Origin: Nonomuraea cypriaca
Lineage (GTDB): Bacteria; Actinomycetota; Actinomycetes; Streptosporangiales; Streptosporangiaceae
Length of the DNA stretch: 63,082 bases
Direction: 5' to 3'
Assembly (NCBI RefSeq): GCF_015645445.1
Contig: NZ_JADOGI010000037.1
Span: forward strand, 1-63,082
Positions 25,603-34,578 of the stretch are shown piece after piece (position 1 is the stretch's first letter; the number at the start of each line of letters is the position of its first letter). Made by a program: the position numbers and the translations under genes. The notes under the pieces were generated by a model. That model had not been told where the DNA came from, did not search any database, and saw nothing but the letters and a program-made list of their open reading frames with translations.

Positions 25603-26040
25603 GAGACTCTGATTTTGCGTGGCCACGAGCGGCTCGTGTGGGGCGCGGCGTTCGGCGCTGACGGGACCAGGCTGGTGTCCGCGGGCGACGACGGCACCGT
25701 CCGGGTCTGGGACCCGCGAGGCATGGGCCAGGTCTCGGTGTTGCGCGGCCACGAAGGGGAGGCGTGGGTGGCGGCCTTCGGTCCCGATGGCCGGCGGGTG
25801 TTCAGCGGCGGCGTGGACGGCACCGTCCGGAGCTGGGACTGGTCCGCCGGCACGCACCGCGTGCTGAACCGGCACGAGGACGAGGTGGTGGGCCTGGCCG
25901 TGAGCATCGAGTTCTCCCGCGACGGAAAACTGCTGACCACCGCACACGGCGACGGCACCGTGCGCCTGTGGCGCTGCACCGCCTGCGAGCCGGTCAACGA
26001 CGTGCTCGCCCGCGTCGACCGGCGGCTCTCCGGAGAGTGA
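25603..26040 (+). pseudogene. C-terminal remnant of a WD40-repeat protein
   Basis: Three WD40 blades are visible: 'LVSAGDDGTVRVWD', 'VFSGGVDGTVRSWD' and 'LTTAHGDGTVRLWR', followed by the typical ending 'CEPVNDVLARVDRRLSGE'. Such tails close large actinobacterial nSTAND or kinase proteins. No start codon context, signal or upstream effector domain is present, so this is a cut-off 3' end. Confidence 0.65.
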
Positions 26041-26114
26041 CCCATCTGGTCCTGGAGGCGTCCTTTACCGCCACGAACCCACCCATCCGGTGTCGTGTCC
26101 ACTCATGTCCTGAG

Positions 26115-26148
26115 TCCATAATGGGCTTATGCATAAGCGCATTATGGA
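26115..26148. promoter_or_regulatory. 34-bp near-perfect palindrome, MarR operator candidate
   Basis: It is centred at 26131/26132, with inner arms CTTATGCATAAG and outer arms CATAATG/CATTATG; only one base pair of the dyad mismatches. It is AT-rich and overlaps the start of the MarR gene, as expected for autoregulation. Confidence 0.75.
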
Positions 26149-26587
26149 TACGGCGGTCCCGCAGGAGTCGCCCGAGGGCTTGATCATCGCGATGGAGGAG
26201 CTGTTACGGCACGTCCGGCACAGCGCGACCACAGGTGGCCTCAGCACCGCCGCCTCCTCCACGCTGAGCCGTCTGGCCCGCGAAGGGCCGCAGCGACTGA
26301 CCGAACTGGCCCGGGCCGAGCGCGTCTCCCAGCCGAACATGTCGCAGCTCGTCACCCGCCTGGAACGCACGGAGCTGGTGCGGCGCACAGCGGATCACAG
26401 CGACGGACGCGGAGTGCTGGTCGAAGTCACCGACACCGGAGTGGAGGTGTTGCTGCTACGGCGCGCCGAACGCGCCGGCGCGCTCCAGCAACTGATCGAC
26501 GAGCTGACCGAACAGGAGCAGCAGGCCGTCAAGGTCGCGCTGCCCGCCCTGGCCAGAGTGATCCAGGACCAGCAGGCACGCTCCTGA
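26129..26587 (+). CDS. MarR family transcriptional regulator
   Basis: This 152-residue winged-helix dimeric regulator shows 'LSRLAREGPQRLTELARAER', 'VSQPNMSQLVTRLERTELVR' as the recognition helix and a wing with 'DHSDGRGVLVEVTDTG'. It lies 40 bases upstream of an MFS exporter on the same strand, so it probably represses both until a toxic ligand binds. The first ATG (26129) lies inside the palindrome; the next in-frame ATG at 26144, at its edge, may be the real start. No good ribosome-binding site precedes either. Confidence 0.9.
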   Translation: MHKRIMDTAVPQESPEGLIIAMEELLRHVRHSATTGGLSTAASSTLSRLAREGPQRLTELARAERVSQPNMSQLVTRLERTELVRRTADHSDGRGVLVEVTDTGVEVLLLRRAERAGALQQLIDELTEQEQQAVKVALPALARVIQDQQARS

Positions 26588-26627
26588 CCCACCCCTCACA
26601 GGTCAACCTCGGAAGAGAAAACAGAAC

Positions 26628-28349
26628 ATGAGCACACCCCACGGAAAGACCGCCAGCCCCTTCAAGCAACCCAAGGCCGTCTGGGCCGTCGCGTTCGCCT
26701 GCGTCATCTCGTTCATGGGCATCGGCCTGGTCGATCCGATCCTGCCGGCTCTGGCCGACAGCCTGAACGCCACCCCGAGCCAGGTGTCCCTGCTCTTCAG
26801 CAGCTACCTCATCGTCACCGCCGTCGCGATGCTCCTCGTCGGCTGGGTCTCCAGCCGGATCGGCGCCAAGCGGACCCTGGTCATCGGCCTGGCCGTCATC
26901 GTCGTCTTCGCCGCCTTGGCGGGCACCACCGACTCCATCAGCGGCATCGTCGGTTTCCGTGCCGGCTGGGGTCTGGGCAACGCGATGTTCATCGCCACCT
27001 CACTCGCCGTCATCGTCGCTTCGGCGAGCGGCGGCTTCGGCGGCGCCATCATCCTGTACGAGACCGCCCTCGGCCTCGGCATAGCCGTCGGACCCCTGCT
27101 CGGCGGCGCACTCGGTGCCGTGAGCTGGCGCGGCCCCTTCTTCGGTGTCGCTGTCCTCATGGCCATCGCCCTGATCGCGACCCTCGCCTTCGTGCCCGCC
27201 ACGCCAAAGCCCGCCCGGCGCACCTCACCGGTGGCGCCGCTCAAGGCGCTGCGTCACCGCGGTCTGCTGACCATGGGCGTCATGGCCCTGCTGTACAACT
27301 GGGGCTTCTTCACCATGCTGGGCTACGCGCCGTACCCGATGGAGCTCGACGCGCATCAGCTCGGTCTGGTCTTCACCGGCTGGGGCCTGCTCGTGGCCGC
27401 CTTCAGCGTGTTCTTCGCCCCGCGCCTGCAGGCCCGCTTCGGCACGGCACCCGTGCTGTACGCCAACCTGCTCGGCCTGGCGATCGTGATGGCCATCATC
27501 GCGGCCGGCGTCGAAACGCCCACCGTGGTGATCGTCGCCGTCGTCGTCAGCGGTGCCTTCATCGGCATCAACAACACCCTCACCACTCAGGCCGTCATGC
27601 TCGTCTCGCCGGTCGAGCGCCCGGTGGCCTCCTCCGCCTACGGTTTCCTGCGCTTCATCGGCGGCGGCCTGGCCCCCTACGTCGCCGGTGTACTCGCTGA
27701 CGCCTCCGGTCTGAGCGTGCCCTTCTACCTCGGTGCCGCCACCTTCCTGCTGGCCATCCCGATTCTCGCCGGCGGGCACCGGCTGCTCCGCCAGGCGGAG
27801 GAGCACCTCAGCGAAGGCGAGCCCGTCGAACCCGCCCTCACCCCGATCGGCGGCGCCGTGCCCGCCGACCGCCCGCTGCTCGTCGTGGCCGTAGGGGCGC
27901 ACGACAACGCCGCCTCCATCGTGGACACGGCGGCACAGCTAGCCAGGGAGAGCGGAAGCGCGCTGGACGTCGTCCACGTCACCGAGACCGCCATCGTCGA
28001 AGAACAGGCCATCGACACCGAGACCCCCGACCAGGCCCGAGCCGCCGTCACGGCGCACCTCGACCGGCTCGCCGCACACGGCGCCGCCGCCACCGGTCAC
28101 GTCCTCACCAGCGTCGGCGACCACGCCGCCGCCGGCCGAGCCCTGGCCCGACACGCCACGGAAACGCGCGCCCGCAAGGTCGCCGTCGGCCGCTCCCCGC
28201 GCGGGCCCCTCCTGCAGTTCGCCGACGGCAGTTTCACCAGCGCCCTCACCCACGCGGCGACCTGCACGGTCATCCTCATCGAACCTGACGACGATCCTCG
28301 TCCCCTGACCGCGGCCACGCTGACGGAGTTGCGCGACAGCATGGCCTGA
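26628..28349 (+). CDS. MFS exporter fused to a universal-stress-protein domain
   Basis: This 573-residue protein has two parts. Residues about 20-400 form a twelve-helix DHA1 drug exporter ('VGWVSSRIGAKRTLVIGLAV' is the loop 2-3 motif). Residues about 420-555 form a cytoplasmic USP-like domain: 'LLVVAVGAHDNAASIVDTAA', 'ALDVVHVTE' and 'RKVAVGRSPRGPLLQFADGS', close to the USP nucleotide-binding 'GxxGxG...S' region. It is controlled by the MarR protein just upstream (GGAAGAG precedes the ATG). Small-drug export tuned by a nucleotide-sensing tail is an inference. Confidence 0.88.
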   Translation: MSTPHGKTASPFKQPKAVWAVAFACVISFMGIGLVDPILPALADSLNATPSQVSLLFSSYLIVTAVAMLLVGWVSSRIGAKRTLVIGLAVIVVFAALAGTTDSISGIVGFRAGWGLGNAMFIATSLAVIVASASGGFGGAIILYETALGLGIAVGPLLGGALGAVSWRGPFFGVAVLMAIALIATLAFVPATPKPARRTSPVAPLKALRHRGLLTMGVMALLYNWGFFTMLGYAPYPMELDAHQLGLVFTGWGLLVAAFSVFFAPRLQARFGTAPVLYANLLGLAIVMAIIAAGVETPTVVIVAVVVSGAFIGINNTLTTQAVMLVSPVERPVASSAYGFLRFIGGGLAPYVAGVLADASGLSVPFYLGAATFLLAIPILAGGHRLLRQAEEHLSEGEPVEPALTPIGGAVPADRPLLVVAVGAHDNAASIVDTAAQLARESGSALDVVHVTETAIVEEQAIDTETPDQARAAVTAHLDRLAAHGAAATGHVLTSVGDHAAAGRALARHATETRARKVAVGRSPRGPLLQFADGSFTSALTHAATCTVILIEPDDDPRPLTAATLTELRDSMA

Positions 28350-28446
28350 GCCACGAGAGGGTGTGCTGCCGGGAGTATCGCTCGTCCGACCGGCGGCCAC
28401 CCCCGTTCACGAGAGCAGGCGGCCCTTGCCCACCTTCGGCCCCTTC

Positions 28447-28467
28447 GACCCCGGACCGGGCGGGGTC
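28447..28467. terminator. Hairpin between convergent exporters
   Basis: GACCCCG pairs with CGGGGTC around a 7-base loop and is followed by GTTTCG on the plus strand. It lies between two convergent MFS genes. Confidence 0.5.
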
Positions 28468-28511
28468 GTTTCGCTTCCCGCCGCTCACCGCTCCCCTCGG
28501 CATCACATGGC

Positions 28512-29750
28512 TCATGCGCGTTCGGGGTGGCGCTGCCGTACGGGGGTGACCAGCGCGATCAATGCCAGCAGCAGGCAGGACGCTCCGGCGAACACGAACA
28601 CCGCCGTCGCGCCGTAACGCGCGGCGCCCCAGCCGAGGGCGGCCGCGCCCACCGGCCCGAGGGAGAAGTGGATCGTCCAGAACGCCGACGTCACCCGGCC
28701 AAGCAGGTGGGCGGGTGTCACCTGCTGCCGTAGCGACATGGAGCAGATGCCGGCCACGCTGACGCATGCCAGATAGAGGGCCATGACGGCGGCCACACTC
28801 CACACGGAGCCGGCGAGCCCGAGGCTGAGGATGGCCAGGCCCGACACGATCTGTGCCCCGATCCACGACGGCCCGAAGCCGAGGGCCCTCCGCACGCGGG
28901 CCACCAGCATCGAGCCGGCCATCGTGCCTGCCGCGCCGACTCCCAGCACAATGCCCACCACGGAGTCCGCCTGGCCGAGGTCGTGCTTGAGCCGGTAGAT
29001 CACGATGTCGGTCAGGCCGAGTGTCATGAAGATGAAGAACGACAGCAGGACGGTCAGGGTCCGCAGTACGGGGTGCCGGAACAGGAACTCGGCCCCGGCC
29101 AGCAGTTCCCGCCACGGCCGTCCCTTGGGAGCGAGTTCGACGGACTCGACGGCGTACCGGGAGACGCGGGTCAGCAGCACGCCGAGCGCGGACAGCCCGA
29201 AACTGGCGGCGTTGATGGCGATCGCGGCGGTCGAACCCAGGTGACCGGCCACCACGCCGGCCAGGGTGGGGCCGAGGATGCCGGCCGCGGCGGCCGTGGC
29301 GTAGAGCATGCCGTTGGCTTCGGTGACGCGTTCCTCGCCGGCCAGGCCGCGGACCGCGGACACGTACGTGACCTGGAAGACCATGCCCACGGCCGCGGCC
29401 AGCGGCAGCACCGCGTACAGGAGCCAGACGTGCCGGCCGAAGGCCCAGGCCACGGGGATGGTCGCGTACAGGACGAGGCGGATGACGTCGCAGGCGATGA
29501 GCAGCCGACGCCGGTCGAATCGGTCGGCGAGCACCCCCGCGAACACCCCTGCCGCCACCGATGCCGCCCCCGACACGCCGGTGAGCAGACCCATCTGGGC
29601 GACGGAGCCGGTGACGTTCAGGACGAGGAGGGGCACCGCGATGAGCGCGAACGAGTCGCCCGCCACCGACAGCGTCTGCGCGCCCCAGAAGATCAGGAAG
29701 TCACAGTCCCGCCACAACGAGCGGGCCGCTGGTCGCGTGTCACTCTCCAT
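28512..29750 (-). CDS. MFS exporter, DHA3/EntS-like
   Basis: This 412-residue, about twelve-helix transporter resembles the DHA3 group of macrolide and siderophore exporters. Typical segments are 'LIFWGAQTLSVAGDSFALIA' and 'GVLADRFDRRRLLIACDVIR', the conserved loop 2-3 motif. It is monocistronic. No regulator is adjacent, so no inducer can be guessed. Specificity within the group cannot be read from sequence. Confidence 0.87.
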   Translation of the reverse strand: MESDTRPAARSLWRDCDFLIFWGAQTLSVAGDSFALIAVPLLVLNVTGSVAQMGLLTGVSGAASVAAGVFAGVLADRFDRRRLLIACDVIRLVLYATIPVAWAFGRHVWLLYAVLPLAAAVGMVFQVTYVSAVRGLAGEERVTEANGMLYATAAAAGILGPTLAGVVAGHLGSTAAIAINAASFGLSALGVLLTRVSRYAVESVELAPKGRPWRELLAGAEFLFRHPVLRTLTVLLSFFIFMTLGLTDIVIYRLKHDLGQADSVVGIVLGVGAAGTMAGSMLVARVRRALGFGPSWIGAQIVSGLAILSLGLAGSVWSVAAVMALYLACVSVAGICSMSLRQQVTPAHLLGRVTSAFWTIHFSLGPVGAAALGWGAARYGATAVFVFAGASCLLLALIALVTPVRQRHPERA

Positions 29751-29997
29751 CGGTCACGGGCACATGGCGGGAGTGGGGCCGGCGTGGGAAGCTTCGGTAC
29801 GCGCCGATCCGGGGTGAGATCACGCACGGAAGAGTATCTTTCCCGGTCCGCGCTCCGCCGCCCGTTTTCCGCCGCCCTGAGTGATGCCGTCGAGCTCAAG
29901 CCACTGCTGCCTCAGAACCGGAGAATCGTTGATCGATTCGGGGTGCGGATAGCGGGAGGCAACCAGCGTGTAAGAGGACGTCCGGAGAATGGCTGGC

Positions 29998-30903
29998 ATG
30001 ACTGATTTCCCTGTTTTACGCCTCGTCACGCTGGTGCGCAATGGTGCCGTCCTCGGTCTCGCGCTGATGACGGTCGTCGGATGCGGCCTTGCCGGCGGGG
30101 ATGCCGGAGGCGGTGATGTCGCTCCGCAGAGCGTGACCAGTAGCGTCACCGCAGAACCTGGGACGAGCGCGCCCGTCCAGGCCGAGAGCGCGCCCGCTCA
30201 GGCCGAGAGCACCCCCGACCAGGCCGGCGGCGGCGAGGAGGACCCGGCGCCGGTCGAACCGGGTGGAGTCCTGGCCGACGGCAGCACGGTCTCGGCCGAG
30301 CTGACCCGCGCCGGGCAGAAGGACAGGTTCACCTTGGACCTGGGTGACGCCAGGGAGTTCTACGTCACCGACATGCAGGGCGACGACATCCAGCTACAGG
30401 TGTTCGCAGACGTCGACGACCAGCCGCTGGGCCCCTCCAGCGTCGCTCTCGGCTTCGGCACCTCGATCTTCAAGCTGACCAAGGCGGGTGGGCATCGCCT
30501 GGAGGTGTGGGGGAACACGAACGTCATCGGCTCCTACAGCTTCAGGATCGCCACGGTCAAGGTCCGCACGTTCCCCGCGGCGATCGGTCTGAAGATCGGC
30601 GAGGGGAGTCCCGCCGGGGCGGGGCGGTTGGACGTCCCCGGACGGATCGACCGTTTCGAGTTCGACTCGGACGGCGCCACGGCCATCAAGGTCCTCGGTG
30701 GCGCCGGGGCGTGCGACGCCGTCGACATGGAACTCTTCGACGCCGCCGAGCAGAGCGTCGCCACCGCCCGGCAGCCTTTCCCCCTGTGCGGCTACGAGTT
30801 CGACCTCCCGCTCTCGGGCGGGGACGGGCGCTACGCGCTGGTCGTCAGATCGCCCACGGCGAAGACCGGGGCGTACTCCTTCCAGATCGCGCGCGCCGGC
30901 TGA
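29998..30903 (+). CDS. Putative lipoprotein with PPC-like repeats
   Basis: This 301-residue exported protein has a lipobox, 'LALMTVVGCG', then a low-complexity Ala/Pro/Glu/Gln linker with repeated 'QAES' units, then two beta-rich domains. Each resembles a bacterial pre-peptidase C-terminal domain ('RAGQKDRFTLDLGD' and 'VPGRIDRFEFDSDG'; each ends with 'YSFRIA' or 'YSFQIA'). It is likely a surface-anchored binding protein. The ATG at 29998 is preferred because GGAG lies nine bases upstream; an ATG at 29989 is too close to it. Four bases separate it from the convergent kinase gene. Confidence 0.75.
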   Translation: MTDFPVLRLVTLVRNGAVLGLALMTVVGCGLAGGDAGGGDVAPQSVTSSVTAEPGTSAPVQAESAPAQAESTPDQAGGGEEDPAPVEPGGVLADGSTVSAELTRAGQKDRFTLDLGDAREFYVTDMQGDDIQLQVFADVDDQPLGPSSVALGFGTSIFKLTKAGGHRLEVWGNTNVIGSYSFRIATVKVRTFPAAIGLKIGEGSPAGAGRLDVPGRIDRFEFDSDGATAIKVLGGAGACDAVDMELFDAAEQSVATARQPFPLCGYEFDLPLSGGDGRYALVVRSPTAKTGAYSFQIARAG

Positions 30904-30907
30904 ACGG

Positions 30908-32344
30908 TCAGGAGCGGCGCAGGCTCCCCTGGTATGTCAGTGAGCCTGCGCCTTCCTGCCCCACGAGGTGCAAGGTGGCGGAATCCTCGAGCGTGAGGGT
31001 CATGTCTCCCCCCACGCACTGGTCCTGTTGCACCAGGGTCAGTTCCAGCGCGGGGCCGTTCCTGACCCGGGTCAGCGTGACCTGCTGCGTGCAGTCGTCT
31101 TTCGCCCACGTGCCGGTGCTCTGCCCCTGTGACAGGGCGATCGTGACGGTGGCGGTTTCCTTATGTGTGTCGTCCGAGACGACTTGTCCCGTCCATGTGC
31201 CCGCGAAGGCTTCGGGGATTACGCGCGTCCGGGCCGGAGGCGGCGTCGGGGTTGATGCGGAAGCAGGGTCCTGGTCGGCGGACGTGCTTGGTTCCACCTG
31301 GCTCGTCGTTCCGTCGTCCGCGGCGGAGCCGCCGATCCTCCCGGTCGCGTACAGCGCCCCGGCCGCCGCGATGACCGCGACGGAGATGGCGATCAGCGGG
31401 ATGGCATGCCGCTTCGCTCGCCGAGTGTCCCCATCAAGGGGGACGGTGCGCGGTGCTGCCGGTGGTCGGGCCGGGCCGGGACCCGGCCAGTCAGGAGGGA
31501 GGTACGCGGTGGGGACCGGGCCGACGTCGGGAACCGTGACGGTGGAGGCACCGGGATCGACCAGGCGGATCAGGAGCGACCGGGCAGAGGGACGCGTCCC
31601 GGGGTCCTTGGACAGACAGGTGGCCAGGGTCTCGCGCAGGCTCTCGGGAACGCCGGAAAGGTCGGGGTCCTGGTTGAGGATGCGGTTGAAGACCGCGGCG
31701 ACCGTGTCGCTGCCGAACGGCGCCCGGCCGGTCGCGGCGTAGACCATGGTCGCGGCCCAGCCGAACACGTCGGCCGCGGGCGACCCGTGTTCGCCCTTGA
31801 GCTGCTCGGGGGCCATGTACGGGGGAGTGCCCGACAGGGCCGAAGGCGCCGTGCCGGCGTCGAGCGGCCGGGCGATGCCGAAGTCGACCACGCGCGGCCC
31901 GTCGGGACCGAGCAGCACGTTGGCCGGCTTGAAGTCCCGATGAACGACCCCGGCGCCGTGGATGGCCGCGAGGGCGGAAGCCGTACCGACCGCCAGCCGT
32001 TCGAGATCACCGTCCCGCAGTGGGCCGCCGCCGCGCACGCGTTCCTGGAGAGAGGGGCCCGCGACGAACTCACTCACCACATACGGAGCCGGCCGGTCGA
32101 GATCGGCTCCCAGCACGCGGGCCGTGCAGAAGGGAGCCACCCGGCGGGCGGAGTCGAGTTCTCTGGCCAGCCGGCGGCGGGTGTCAGGATCGGTGCCACC
32201 TTTGAGGACCTTGATCGCGACGCGGTCACCGGACGTGCTACGCCCCTCGTAGACGATCCCCTGCCCACCCTCTCCCAAGCGCCCCAAGATCTGGAACGCC
32301 CCCAGCATGCGCGGGTCTCCAGGCTCCAGCGGGACAGGGGGCAT
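30908..32344 (-). CDS. Membrane Ser/Thr protein kinase (PknB-like)
   Basis: This 478-residue protein has a Hanks-type kinase domain (about 13-260): 'LGEGGQGIVYEG' (P-loop), 'VAIKVL' (lysine), 'VVHRDFKPANVLL' (catalytic loop), 'VVDFGIARPL' and 'TPPYMAPEQL'. A Pro-rich linker leads to one membrane helix ('IPLIAISVAVIAAAGALYAT', about 315-335) and a roughly 110-residue outer domain starting 'FAGTWTGQVVSDD'. It should sense an external signal and phosphorylate intracellular targets. The ATG at 32344 has GGAGG five bases upstream; several ATGs further upstream (such as 32356) lack a ribosome-binding site. Confidence 0.9.
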   Translation of the reverse strand: MPPVPLEPGDPRMLGAFQILGRLGEGGQGIVYEGRSTSGDRVAIKVLKGGTDPDTRRRLARELDSARRVAPFCTARVLGADLDRPAPYVVSEFVAGPSLQERVRGGGPLRDGDLERLAVGTASALAAIHGAGVVHRDFKPANVLLGPDGPRVVDFGIARPLDAGTAPSALSGTPPYMAPEQLKGEHGSPAADVFGWAATMVYAATGRAPFGSDTVAAVFNRILNQDPDLSGVPESLRETLATCLSKDPGTRPSARSLLIRLVDPGASTVTVPDVGPVPTAYLPPDWPGPGPARPPAAPRTVPLDGDTRRAKRHAIPLIAISVAVIAAAGALYATGRIGGSAADDGTTSQVEPSTSADQDPASASTPTPPPARTRVIPEAFAGTWTGQVVSDDTHKETATVTIALSQGQSTGTWAKDDCTQQVTLTRVRNGPALELTLVQQDQCVGGDMTLTLEDSATLHLVGQEGAGSLTYQGSLRRS

Positions 32345-32559
32345 GAGCTCCTCCATGCGCGTTGGTACGGGTCCCCACTGGGCGTCTTCGGAATGTGCCA
32401 GGGCCATCATCGCAGCCTTTGTGAAGATTGTAGGGGCCTCGACCATCACCGGTTCGCCGCGCTCTGGGACGCCCACCACCATCCGCGGTCCAGGTAGAGC
32501 GACCATGGTCGTGACACAACAGGGCCACAATCGAGGAAGGCCCTGGCAGGCGGGCAGGA

Positions 32560-32765
32560 GGACGCCTGGATCAGGGGCCAATGGCACCGTGATGGGGGAC
32601 TCCCTCCTCCTCCGCCGCGATGCCGCCTTCACGAGGCTGTCGCCGTGGCGGCGGAAGTACCCGGACGTGGAGGTGGTCGAATCGGTCGTGGCCGGGCATC
32701 CGGTCACGGTGCTGTCCGGCGTGTTCGGCCCGCCCGGACGCTGCCTCAACGCCGCCGACAGGTAA
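32560..32765 (+). pseudogene. Universal stress protein fragment
   Basis: The plus frame ending at 32765 contains 'LSPWRRKYPDVEVVESVVAG' followed by 'HPVTVLSG', a segment found in the second half of USP domains. The nucleotide-binding glycine motif should follow but the frame diverges and stops. The N-terminal half is absent. The rest of 32345-32559 holds nothing supportable. Confidence 0.45.
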
Positions 32766-33097
32766 GATCACGCCCAGCTCGCCGTGAAATAGATTAGCCG
32801 GACTGATCTATCGGTCGTAGCGCCGCGCCGCATATGTTCATGGCGCTCGGAAAAACCAGAAAAGCGTCAACTGCGCCACCCCGATCAATCGCCCGGCCAT
32901 GAGCCGCCAGCAGCGAGAATCAGCCGGCATTCGCAAGAACATCCCTGACATCATCATTGTGAACCGGTTCACCAGCGCTTGCTTCGCATCGGAATTCAGA
33001 TGATGATCGCGGATGTCGCGAAGTCATCGCTTGGTCAGCTCGCCGCCGTGGCGTTTCCATCAATTTCCAGCGACATGCTCACTGAAAGGAATCGACT
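32766..33097. other. Intergenic stretch, relatively AT-rich
   Basis: This precedes the small exported protein at 33098. Base composition is clearly less GC-rich than the neighbours, as expected of a regulatory region. I see no clear operator or RNA gene. Confidence 0.4.
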
Positions 33098-33640
33098 GTG
33101 CGCACATCGACCGACCGGAGTACATCCGCCACCTCCGCAGGCATGCCTAGGCGGGCTGCCGCGCTCTCGCGTCGCACCGGCCTGGTGATGGGGCTGGCCG
33201 CCGCACTGACCGCCGGCACCGCGCTGGTTGGGGCGAGCCCGGCCCTGGCTGCGCCGCCTGTGTGCGGCGAGGAGCGCGCCTACGTCCACCAGTCGACGGG
33301 CCTCGGCAGGAGTGTCGGCCCGAACGTCGACAGCCGGTTCAACCCGGGCGAGTTCAACATCAGCAAGAGCGCTGATTCCTACGTCTTCGCGGCCGGCATC
33401 CACCGGCCGCGCCGCACCATCAAATTCACGTTCAAAAACCAGGACGACGCCGTCGTGAAGCCCTACGAAAGCACGGTGTCCGACAATAACGGCATCGTCC
33501 GCCAAGAGGATAATGTGTTCAAGTGGGACTTCACCGAAGTCGGGTCGAGAGTGCGGATCTACGCCGATATCCACACACGGTGCGGCGGTGACGACGTGCT
33601 GCGCAACGTCTACGTGGGAGCGATCAACACCACGCCCTGA
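33098..33640 (+). CDS. Small exported protein of unknown function
   Basis: This 180-residue protein has a long basic n-region and a Sec signal ('GLVMGLAAALTAGTALVGAS', cut near 'ALAAPP'). The mature part (about 125 residues) is beta-rich and has two cysteines, 'VCGEERAY' and 'HTRCGGDD', likely a disulfide. I recognise no family. It starts at GTG 33098 with AAAGGA seven bases upstream and ends at a strong terminator, so it is a single-gene unit. Confidence 0.7.
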   Translation: MRTSTDRSTSATSAGMPRRAAALSRRTGLVMGLAAALTAGTALVGASPALAAPPVCGEERAYVHQSTGLGRSVGPNVDSRFNPGEFNISKSADSYVFAAGIHRPRRTIKFTFKNQDDAVVKPYESTVSDNNGIVRQEDNVFKWDFTEVGSRVRIYADIHTRCGGDDVLRNVYVGAINTTP

Positions 33641-33655
33641 TCCGGTCTGACCAAA

Positions 33656-33688
33656 GGACAGCCCTCCGTGCTCCAAGGAGGGCTGTCC
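33656..33688. terminator. Strong terminator hairpin
   Basis: The 12-bp perfect stem GGACAGCCCTCC/GGAGGGCTGTCC encloses a 9-base loop. It lies 15 bases after the stop of the small exported protein. Confidence 0.82.
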
Positions 33689-33742
33689 CAGCGGTCATCA
33701 GCCCATGACGGCAGGGCCTGAGTGTCCATCGGACGTGCGGCA

Positions 33743-33758
33743 AGGGACTTTGGTCCCT
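33743..33758. promoter_or_regulatory. DevR/DosR-type box 1
   Basis: AGGGACTTTGGTCCCT is a symmetric dyad with arms AGGGAC/GTCCCT, matching the DevR box pattern GGGAC-WW-GTCCC. It lies just before a short GerW-like coding fragment and about 180 bases from the 3' end of a DevR-like gene. Confidence 0.6.
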
Positions 33759-33761
33759 GCC

Positions 33762-33899
33762 GTGGACGCCGCGAAGCGCGGGACCGTCAAGGACGTCGCC
33801 AGGGTCGAACGGGTCTTCGGCGAGCCGACCGTTCAGGACGGCGTCACCGTCATCCCGGTCGCCCGCATCGGCGGCGGGGGTGGCAGTGGCAGGCAGGAA
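33762..33899 (+). pseudogene. N-terminal fragment of a GerW/YtfJ-like protein
   Basis: The frame from GTG 33762 reads 'VKDVARVERVFGEPTVQDGV' and 'TVIPVARIGGGGGSG', the conserved start of GerW family proteins, including the glycine run. After that the similarity ends abruptly and the frame runs into non-coding DNA until 34004. It appears truncated. Confidence 0.45.
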
Positions 33900-33936
33900 G
33901 CGGTGACAGCTCAGCCGGTGAAGAGGCATGCGGCCG

Positions 33937-34578
33937 TCAGCCGCGCTTGTCCGCCCGGAGCCGGGCGGACAGCGCGGCGGCCTGGGTGCGGCGTTGCATG
34001 TTGAGCTTGGACAGCAGGTTCGACACGTAGTTCTTGACGGTCTTCTCGGCCAGGAACAGTCGTTCGCCGATCTGCCGGTTGGTCAGGCCCTCGCCGATCA
34101 GGTCCAGGATGTGGCGTTCTTGTTCGGTGAGTGCGGCCAGCGGGTCCTTCCTGGCGGCCTGGTCGCGCAGTCGTTGCAGCATGGCGGCGGTGGTCTGCGG
34201 GTCGAGCAGCGACTGCCCGGAGGCGACCGTGCGGACCGCGCCGACCAGGTCGGAGCCGTGGATCTGCTTGAGCACGTATCCGGACGCGCCGGCCATGACC
34301 GCGTCGAACAGGGCGTCGTCGTCGGCGAACGAGGTGAGCATCAGACAGGCCAGCTCGGGCAGCCGGGAGCGGACCTCCCGGCACACGTCGACCCCGTTGC
34401 CGTCGGGCAGGCGTACGTCGAGCACCGCCACGTCCGGTTGGAGCGCGGGGATGCGGGCGATCGCCGATTCGGCGGTTCCCGCCTCGCCGACGACCTCGAT
34501 GTCGTCTTCGGACCCCAGCAGGGCGGCCACCCCACGCCGTACGACCTCATGGTCGTCAAGCAGGAACACACGAATCAT
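33937..34578 (-). CDS. NarL/FixJ-type response regulator, DevR/DosR-like
   Basis: This 213-residue two-component regulator has a receiver domain (about 1-120) with the acidic pair 'FLLDDHE', phospho-acceptor Asp in 'VAVLDVRLPDG' and lysine in 'GYVLKQI'. The C-terminal LuxR-type HTH (about 145-205) shows 'LTEQERHILDLIGEGLTNRQ' and 'LAEKTVKNYVSNLLSKL'. The 'EKTVKNYVSNLLSKL' recognition helix is like that of DevR, the dormancy/hypoxia regulator. A DevR-like box lies about 40 bases upstream, which suggests autoregulation. The kinase partner is not in the window. The ATG at 34578 has GGAGG close by; 34596 is the alternative start. Confidence 0.9.
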   Translation of the reverse strand: MIRVFLLDDHEVVRRGVAALLGSEDDIEVVGEAGTAESAIARIPALQPDVAVLDVRLPDGNGVDVCREVRSRLPELACLMLTSFADDDALFDAVMAGASGYVLKQIHGSDLVGAVRTVASGQSLLDPQTTAAMLQRLRDQAARKDPLAALTEQERHILDLIGEGLTNRQIGERLFLAEKTVKNYVSNLLSKLNMQRRTQAAALSARLRADKRG

